Part shown: positions 57,795 through 64,000 of the stretch, piece after piece
Numbering within the stretch: the stretch's first letter is position 1
How the letters are laid out: the number at the start of each line of letters is the position of its first letter
Origin: Eonycteris spelaea
Lineage: Eukaryota > Chordata > Mammalia > Chiroptera > Pteropodidae
Length of the DNA: 64,000 bases
Direction: 5' to 3'
Assembly (NCBI GenBank): GCA_003508835.1
Contig: PUFA01000034.1
Coordinates: forward strand, 6,474,501-6,538,500
The notes under the pieces: generated by a model
Databases searched by the model: none
The model's input: the letters and a program-made list of their open reading frames with translations, nothing else
What the model was told of the DNA's origin: nothing
Translations under genes and position numbers: made by a program

Positions 57795-59612
57795 CAAGGG
57801 ATGTCTGTCTCTGGTGACAACATTGGGTCTTAATGTGGTGAGGAAGAAAGCATTCCATATGTACATAGTGCAGTGCAGGGATGGGCAAATCTGAGGCTCT
57901 TTTCCTCTAAGTGCCCACCATCTTCTGTCCTCTCAAAGTCTCAGCCTTTTTTTCTTTTCTTCTCTTTTTTTTTTTTTTTTTGCCATGATTGTATTATGGG
58001 CACAGTATTAAAGCTCAGTTTCTTCCTTGGTAGGGTGCCAATGGGAATCAATCTCTTTTGTTATCGTTTGATAATCACTTACTTAAATGCTTCATTCTTA
58101 ACTATCCATAATTTGGAAACTTCTTTCTCAGAAACAGCAAACATGTTAAGCTTTAAGACAAGCACAGAATTTTGTGGCTCATAGCCTTTCTCAGCTACTG
58201 TGGCATGAACTTTGACTTACGCCCTGGAGGATATTGGTAAGAAAGGAATTTAAGCATCACCCGGTGGAAGGAGAAAATGTTCACTTCTAGAAAAACAATA
58301 GCGAGTTCCTGGTTTCTGTATCTACTGCATTAGAAAAGAAGTCATTAGGAACTATGAACAGAAACGCTGGCAGTGCAGAATGGAATGCAAGGTTGCGATG
58401 TTTAGTATTTCTTCAAGGAAAAATTTTTTTTTTTTCATCTGGTTCTATAAACCCCTTTCGCTTTGATTCACTCCTTCTAAGATTTCTCCCAGGATAGGCT
58501 TTACAAAGTGTGATATAGAACATAAATGAAAACAAATAAAATGCTGTAAAATTGCCATATGTTTTCTAAGAATGCAGGAAATACAGGAAAACATTTTTTT
58601 TTCTTCCCTCTGTTCCTCTATCCTCCCTTTTCCACTCCCTCTCTTATTCTTATTTTCTCACTCTCTTTTTCTCTGCTTCCTGATTTGGGTTGTTCCATAA
58701 AGTCTGATCCTACTTGTTTTTTTAGAGGTAAGCATATAGAAAATGTTAGTTTTAACATGCATAGTCTATGACTGCTGTGATAAGATATCACAAGGATATT
58801 CACAGAAAAAGCTCCTTTCCTAATTTTTAGACTTTGAGATGCCTATGGCTGTTTTTGAACAATTTACTCACTGTGGATTCAAAACCAGGGAAAGTCTTGT
58901 TTCTTAGTTCTTTCAATAATTTTACTGAACATCTGCTAAGAGCCCCCAGGGGTATATTTTGCACAGGACTGAAAAATGCTTGTTGGTAATGTTAAAAGCC
59001 TGCTACTTTTGGAATACGTAACACAGCTAATATGCATTATGATTTAATAAATCCATGAATGGATATTATATGGAGATTGCAGGCCAGCTGTTCCCTTCTA
59101 AAGCAAGCCAGTGGAATGGGCTGCAGCTAGAGGATTCGGGTTTAATATGAGGAGCTGGAAGAAGTTGCTAGGGAGATTTCTGAAGATTCTTGCTCAGAAT
59201 GGTGAATGTCGTTGGCTCTGGCCTGTGATTTCCAAGTCTTGCAAGTTAAAAAAAGACCAAAATATCGACTTGGATTTTAAACTTAGCTGAAAATCATTTT
59301 ATTCACTGGAACAGGTTCTTAAGTAGTACTGAAAAGAAGGAGCAACATTTTCACTCGAAACTTCTGGAGTTAAAATGAGCCCTGTTCACACTCCCCTCTA
59401 CTATCTCCACATGGCAAAAACTAGATCCCCACAGATCACTGAAGCGACTTCAGGCCTTGCACCAAACCTTTACCCTTACAGCTTTCTCCCTGGGACAACT
59501 CAACAAATGCTCTGTCATTACCCTTGCCAACCAGAGACGGTCCTGTGCTAAACCCTGAAATGACAATCGTCCCTTCAAGTTATACAATAATCTGCTAATG
59601 GCACGTGCTTTC
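57795..59612. other. Unassigned non-coding stretch with poly-T
   Basis: T-runs lie at about 57966-57981 and 58424-58435. The frame 57873-58184 (+) is phenylalanine-rich because of the first T-run. Opposing frames 58559-58771 and 58618-58803 are pyrimidine/purine shadows. Around 58905-58950 there is weak LINE-tail phrasing ('ttttactgaacatctgctaag'). Confidence 0.5.
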
Positions 59613-59617
59613 TGGCT

Positions 59618-59780
59618 TAGTATCTCATTGGATCTTCCCAAAGATCCTGTAAATCAGATATTATCATCATCCTCATTTTCTGATAGGAACGGTGAGAATC
59701 ATGGGTGACCTGTGCAGAATTACCTCCACTATATGTGTCAAAACCAGAGCGAAACCCAGTTTTCTGAATTCTAGTTAAGG
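59618..59780 (-). repeat. MIR SINE, reverse orientation
   Basis: The plus strand reads 'ctcattggatcttcccaaag', 'atattatcatcatcctcatt', 'ttctgataggaacggtgag', 'gcgaaacccagttttctga', the reverse order of a MIR. Confidence 0.82.
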
Positions 59781-59977
59781 GTTCTTAGTTCTTTTAGCTC
59801 AATAAGTTTAATGCACTCATTGTTTTTTCTTTTTCCAAATGTGTTTTGTCTTCTGACAGTGTGGCCGATGTGTCTAGAATGACTCTGGATATCCACCCTT
59901 CTAAGAAACTGCAGGGGAGACTCGAGCTAGAGCTGGATGCAGGATGTTCCTCCTCATCCGTCCACCATAAGCGCCGA

Positions 59978-60132
59978 GGGCCTGGCTCTTCCACTCACCA
60001 ACTGTGAGTCAAGTGACTTAACATCTGTAAGTCTCTGTCATCATCTGTGTAAATGGAAATAATAGTTCCTTACCCTTGAAGGGCTGCTGTGAGTGAAAAT
60101 TGAGTTAATGCATGGAAGGTGTTTGGAGCAAA
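59978..60132 (+). repeat. MIR SINE
   Basis: 'gcctggctcttccactcacc', 'tcaagtgacttaacatctg', 'gtctctgtcatcatctgtgt', 'aaatggaaataatagttcc' and 'gggctgctgtgagtgaaaat' match the MIR head-to-core order. It lies about 200 bases from an opposite-strand MIR. Confidence 0.9.
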
Positions 60133-60134
60133 CT

Positions 60135-61430
60135 GTGTTGGAAACAAAATAAGTGGAGTGAAAATGTTGGTTAATATTACAAATTTGCCTTCGACTCTTG
60201 AGTTCAAGCTTGGCTTTCTTGATGTGACAATAGGATAATTGATTTTATTAAAATTATCTATAAATAAGCCTCTTTTTAAGGACCTGAAAGAATGAGGGAT
60301 GACTAGAAACTCGTGGCTTATCAGTCAATGGGAGAGACAGGAAATGCATGTCTATAGTCCAGGCATAATCATGTAAGGGGAGAGCACAAGGGGAAGAGAC
60401 ATTCTTAACAGCTGGAAGGGGCGGATAAGATTTCTGGAAAGTGGTGCGGGCGGTGAACTTGAATCGTTCATTTGCCTTAAATCTCCACGGGCTCAGAGGC
60501 TGCTGCGTAGAAAGGTGCTCTGGGGACATATATGTAGGTTGACTGAGTATGGCAGGTTGGAGGGTTGAGTTTCAGCCACAGCTTCCTGGCGAGGGAGAAA
60601 TACGATAAAAGCCATAACATGGAGGCATGACAAGGATTTGTTTAGGGAAGTTCATGGCTGGTGGCATACATGAAGGCATGACAAGATGTTGTGTTTAGGA
60701 AGGTTCTTATATGGGTTGCAAAGATAATTGAGTCCTGGATATCCAGATGTCTTGAATGACAATCTACAGATTTGTTTATTGTGGTTAGCCCAGTGGAAGT
60801 GACAAACAGCAGAGCATCAGATAGTTCAAAGAAAATTAAACAGAGAGATTGGATGTGAACTGTAGAACTGTGCCTCTTATGGATTTGGAGAATGTTAGGA
60901 CTCGCGGTCTGGTGTTCAAATATTAACAGGATTACAGACACTCTTGTAAGATCACCGAGGAAAATGTCCAAGTTGGGAGTCAAAAACAAAGAACAGCAGA
61001 ACAAGATTTTATTATTAGTTGGATCTTCTGTTCTCACCTCTCAAGAACTCTGGTAGAGATGGACTTGGAATGTTGGCATGTAGACTAGGAGTGTTAAGGA
61101 ACCTCTTCGCTGTTCCTAATCTAGACCCGACCCTGGGCACTGTGCTGCTGCTAGCCTCAAGGAGCCACAGGCACTTTTTGAGATTAGAGAACCGAAATAT
61201 ACATGAAAGAGAATTGATGGGCAAGACAACTGGATGACTCAGCCTTCCCCGTGTGGGAGAGGTCCTGGGCTGCTTTGCCATTCCTGGTCCATAAAAGGAG
61301 AAAGCAAAAGAAAGAGTCATACTGATGGGTGTGGTTATTAATCCACAGTGACCCTTCTCATTAGTAAATGCAGCCCAGGCACATGCTTGGAATCTGACTC
61401 ATGGAATGAGTGTCCCTCCTCCTAGAGAGA
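60135..61430. other. Unassigned non-coding stretch
   Basis: No gene is seen. The 131-codon minus-strand frame 60642-61037 and the opposing pair 61015-61320/61019-61237 have no domain. Parts of 60400-60640 vaguely resemble the ancient repeat family but are not called. Confidence 0.5.
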
Positions 61431-61431
61431 G

Positions 61432-61454
61432 AAAAAAAAAAAAAAAAAAAAAAA
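61432..61454 (+). repeat. Poly-A run
   Basis: About 23 consecutive A. It could be the tail of a retroposed element, but I recognise no element body directly upstream. Confidence 0.9.
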
Positions 61455-61489
61455 GAAGGCACAGGGGAAAATAGATGTTTGTCTTTTCA

Positions 61490-62060
61490 GAGATCTACCT
61501 GGAAGATGGCTTAAAGAGGAAACTTTTAGAGGCAGACAGTTTGAGCTAGGGCAGTGTTCATAGGACTGAAAAGAGGGTTTGATTTCAAAGGAATTGAAGA
61601 ATCTCCACCTAGCTAACATAGTAATGCTAACTGCATTCCCTGTGCCATGCTCCCCATCCCTTTGACCATCTATCAGCTACTAACTTGTACTTCTTTAACC
61701 CTTCATTGCATTCTCCCAGCCCCCCAACATGGAGGGCCGGGGAAGGAGGGAGCAATTGGGGAGATTGTTTAATGAACTATATAGATGTCTAACCAATGTA
61801 TACTTAAAACTGCTTAAAATAAATAAATTTTAAAAAACTGAAATAAAATGCTACAAATAAAATTTAAAAAAAAAAAGAAATTGAAGAATCTGATCCGATA
61901 TTGGGATGAGGTTTAATAGTGTTGACAATAATGATCAGATTCCCATCTCCAGCGACTGGGGGGACGGTGCTGCCACCATTTACTGAGATAAGCAGTGAAG
62001 AACCCATCGTGATTTCTGTTCTTTTGCAGTTTTAGTGTAGACTTGAACAAAATCTGCTGG
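61490..62060 (+). repeat. Ancient interspersed repeat, copy 3, split by an L1 insertion
   Basis: 'gatggcttaaagaggaaact', 'gacagtttgagctagggcag', 'ggtttgatttcaaaggaatt' on the left and 'ttgggatgaggtttaatagt', 'gacggtgctgccaccattta', 'ctgagataagcag' on the right form one continuous match to the family seen at 11790 and 17790, once 61605-61875 and one duplicated site are removed. Confidence 0.62.
61605..61875 (+). mobile_element. Young 5'-truncated L1 3' end with target-site duplication
   Basis: The insert ends with L1-like 'tatatagatgtctaaccaat', 'gtatacttaaaactgctt', an A-rich tail and 11 or so A. It is bounded by a 16-base duplication: 'aggaattgaagaatct' at 61589-61604 and 'agaaattgaagaatct' at 61876-61891 (one mismatch). 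This is the signature of target-primed reverse transcription. The upstream part of the insert is not clearly L1, so a transduced or chimeric 5' part is possible. Confidence 0.75.
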
Positions 62061-62064
62061 TATC

Positions 62065-62440
62065 CTAAGGCTACCTCAAAGTTAAGCAGAGCTGTAAGTT
62101 CATTAACAAGTCATACTACAGTGTTAAGAAAAATAGAGGGATGAAAATCACCCTTTCTCTTTTCTTAGAGAGATAAAAAACCAGAAGGTAGCGTTCTTCA
62201 GGAAGGGAGTAGACTTGGAGTCCTGGAACAAATGGCTGCTTGTTTGGCATCCTTTGTATGTCTCAGAGGATCTCAGAAAATATATAGGGGGTGCTTAAAG
62301 CTTTTGGAAGAATTATGTCAAAAATTTTTTTTTGAAAGAAGTCAGTCACAGATTACTCTCAGAGAACCTTGGCTCTGGGAATTGTTTTTAAGTACAGGGA
62401 AAAAAAGAAGAGACTCATCTTTATAGCCAACAATCATATT
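62065..62440. other. Unassigned non-coding stretch
   Basis: No gene or named repeat recognised. The open frame 62232-62426 has no domain. Confidence 0.45.
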
Positions 62441-62444
62441 TTTA

Positions 62445-63755
62445 AAAAGATAAAGAATGTATCATTGGCGAGTATCTTCTCCCAATCGGTAGGATGCCTT
62501 TTTGTTTTGTTAATGGTTTCCTTCGCCGTACAAAACTTTTTTGGTTTGTTTTAGTCCCATTCATTCATTCACTCATTCATTTAATTTAATTGAATTTTTT
62601 TGTTTCCCTTACCTGAGGAGATATAGCAAAAAAATACTAATAAGAACAGTGGCAGGGAGTTTACTACCTGTGTTTTCTTCTAGGAGTTTCATGGGTTCAG
62701 GTCTTACATTTAAGTCTTTAATCAATTTTGAGTTTATCTTTGTATAGTGTGAGAAAGTGGTCTAGTTTTACTTATTTTTTGGATGTATCTGCCCAGTTTT
62801 CCCATACCATTTATTGAATAGACTGTCTTTACCCCATTGTATATTCTTGCTCTTTGGGCACAGGTTAATTGACCACACAGCTGTGGGTTCGTGTCTGGGC
62901 TTTCTGTTCTGTTTCATTGACCTGTGTATCTTTTTTATGCCAGCGTCATGCCATTTTGATTACTATAGCATTGCAATAACAAAGAACAAATGTTGGTGAG
63001 GATGTGGAGAGGAAAGCATCCTCATGCATTGTTGGTGAGATTGCAAATTGTTGCAGCGACTATAAAAAACAATATGGAAGTTCCTAAAAAAAAATTAAAA
63101 CTAGAACTACCATATGACCCAGCAGTTCTGCTCTTATGTACTTATCCAAAGAAATCCAGAACTGTAATATGAAGAGATATATGCATCGCTATGCTCATTG
63201 CGGCCTTATTTACATTAACCAAGAAATGGAAGCACCTAAGTACCCATCAGTAGGTGATTGGTAAAGAAAATGTGGTGTATATATGCAATGAAATATACTT
63301 GGCTGTAAAAAGAATGAAATCTTACCATGTGTGACAACATGGATGGACCTAGAGGATATTATGGTAAGTGAAATAAGTCAGGCAGAGAAATATAAACACC
63401 ATATAATTTTACTTATATGTGAAATCTAAAGAACAAAATAAATGAACAAACGAAACAGTAACAGACTCATAGATGCAGAGAACAAACTGATGGTTGCCAG
63501 GAGAGAGTGGTTGGGAGACTAGGTGAACATGATAAAGGGATTAAGAGGTACAAATGGTGGTTACAGAATGGTCACAGGGATGTGAAGTGCTGCACAGGGA
63601 AGGGATATAGTCAATAACATAATAACTGTGTATGGCGCCATGTAGGGGCGGGGGAGGGGCACTTCATAAATCATATAAATGTCTAACTACTATGCTTCAG
63701 ACCTGAAACTAATGTAAAATAAAATTAAATGTCAACTGTGATTGAAAAAAAAAGA
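62445..63755 (+). mobile_element. 5'-inverted L1 LINE (twin-primed structure)
   Basis: Two adjoining pieces of L1 ORF2 lie in opposite orientation. 62450-62972 is antisense (reads 'atcttctcccaatcggtagg', 'ccataccatttattgaata', 'cattttgattactatagca'). 62975-63755 is sense ('aacaaatgttggtgaggatg', 'accatatgacccagcagttc', 'acatggatggacctagagg', 'aagtgaaataagtcaggcag'), followed by the 3' UTR and an A-rich tail. In ORF2 order a few hundred bases are missing between the pieces, as is usual for twin priming. The 3' end ('taaatgtctaactactatg', 'acctgaaactaatgtaaaat') is of a laurasiatherian-looking type. No clear target-site duplication was found. Confidence 0.85.
62975..63400 (+). pseudogene. L1 ORF2 C-terminal remnant, sense part
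   Basis: A frame at 62990-63172 preserves recognisable ORF2 C-terminal residues (E-L-P-Y-D-P-A, then Y-P-K-K) that lie beyond the reverse transcriptase domain in the cysteine-rich end region. It is broken by stops and a frameshift soon after 63172. No endonuclease or catalytic polymerase motif is present, so it is dead. Confidence 0.75.
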
Positions 63756-63759
63756 AAAA

Positions 63760-64000
63760 TCTCCCAAGAAAATAATAACAAAAAGAAGGAGGAAAGGAGG
63801 AAGCAGTGAATCTAGGCTCACGGAGGAAGATATGTGTATATGTATCTTAGCTTTTGTGCTGAAATCACTGAAGGGAGCTGGTGGTGGGTGCAGGAGAAAC
63901 GACTGAGGTAAGTGCTAAAAATACTTAATATCAGGTTACTGTTTAGGAAAACAGGAAAAACCTGTGACAGAGAAGGGACACCAGCTCACTGATAGCTAAC
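63760..64000. other. Unassigned end of window
   Basis: Purine-rich sequence follows the L1 tail; no feature is recognised. Confidence 0.45.

Noticed and set aside
60642..61037. 131-codon minus-strand open frame
   Set aside because: No recognisable family; single isolated frame with no exon-like signals that I can support.
1..64000. Bacterial, phage or CRISPR content
   Set aside because: No dense coding, operon spacing, Shine-Dalgarno sites or spaced repeats; the repeat content is mammalian throughout.

Overview
This is non-coding eukaryotic DNA that reads as a placental-mammal nuclear genome. It is AT-rich and poor in CpG, has many simple repeats and homopolymer runs, and is filled with old mammalian interspersed repeats (MIR, L2, L1, MLT1-type MaLR LTRs, MER5-type hAT elements, a Tigger element and an ERV-L relic). 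I see no Alu, so a primate is unlikely. I also see no carnivore SINEC, ruminant BovB/Bov-tA, equine ERE or camelid-type tRNA SINE. The youngest L1 3' ends resemble those I associate with laurasiatherians. The order is not resolved.

I found no convincing protein-coding gene, RNA gene, CpG-island promoter or processed host pseudogene. The longest open frames are 141-142 codons. They lack recognisable domains, and several are translated repeats: the frame at 45800-46228 ends in a MER5-like element, that at 32047-32337 lies in an LTR, and that at 53676-53951 is ERV-L pol. The window is best read as intergenic or intronic; exons shorter than about 60 codons could be missed.

Layout. 1-11 kb: mostly unique sequence with L2, MIR, one hAT copy and a 25-unit (TG)n. 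11-14.6 kb: an ancient repeat, an antisense L1 and a Tigger relic that keeps the start of its transposase frame. 14.7-19.3 kb: two MIRs, a hAT copy, a long copy of the same ancient repeat, and MER5. 20.9-25.5 kb: an old antisense L1, LTR-like pieces, L2 and an internally deleted MLT1. 26-40.9 kb: scattered MIRs, hAT pieces, two MaLR-type LTRs, a G-rich tract and an antisense L1 tail. 41-50.8 kb: MER5 copies, a palindromic element, microsatellites and MIR. 51-55 kb: an ERV-L relic with a probable 5' LTR, a tRNA-Leu-type primer binding site and a decayed pol. 57-64 kb: an old L1 with an LTR fragment inside, MIRs, a young truncated L1 tail with target-site duplications nested in an ancient repeat, and a 5'-inverted L1.

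I found no new biological system. The parts most worth a second look are the 5'-inverted L1, the nested L1 insertion with its duplication, the ERV-L relic, the Tigger relic and the palindromic element near 48.1 kb. All family names come from memory of consensus sequences, not from a search; boundaries are approximate, usually within 10-40 bases.
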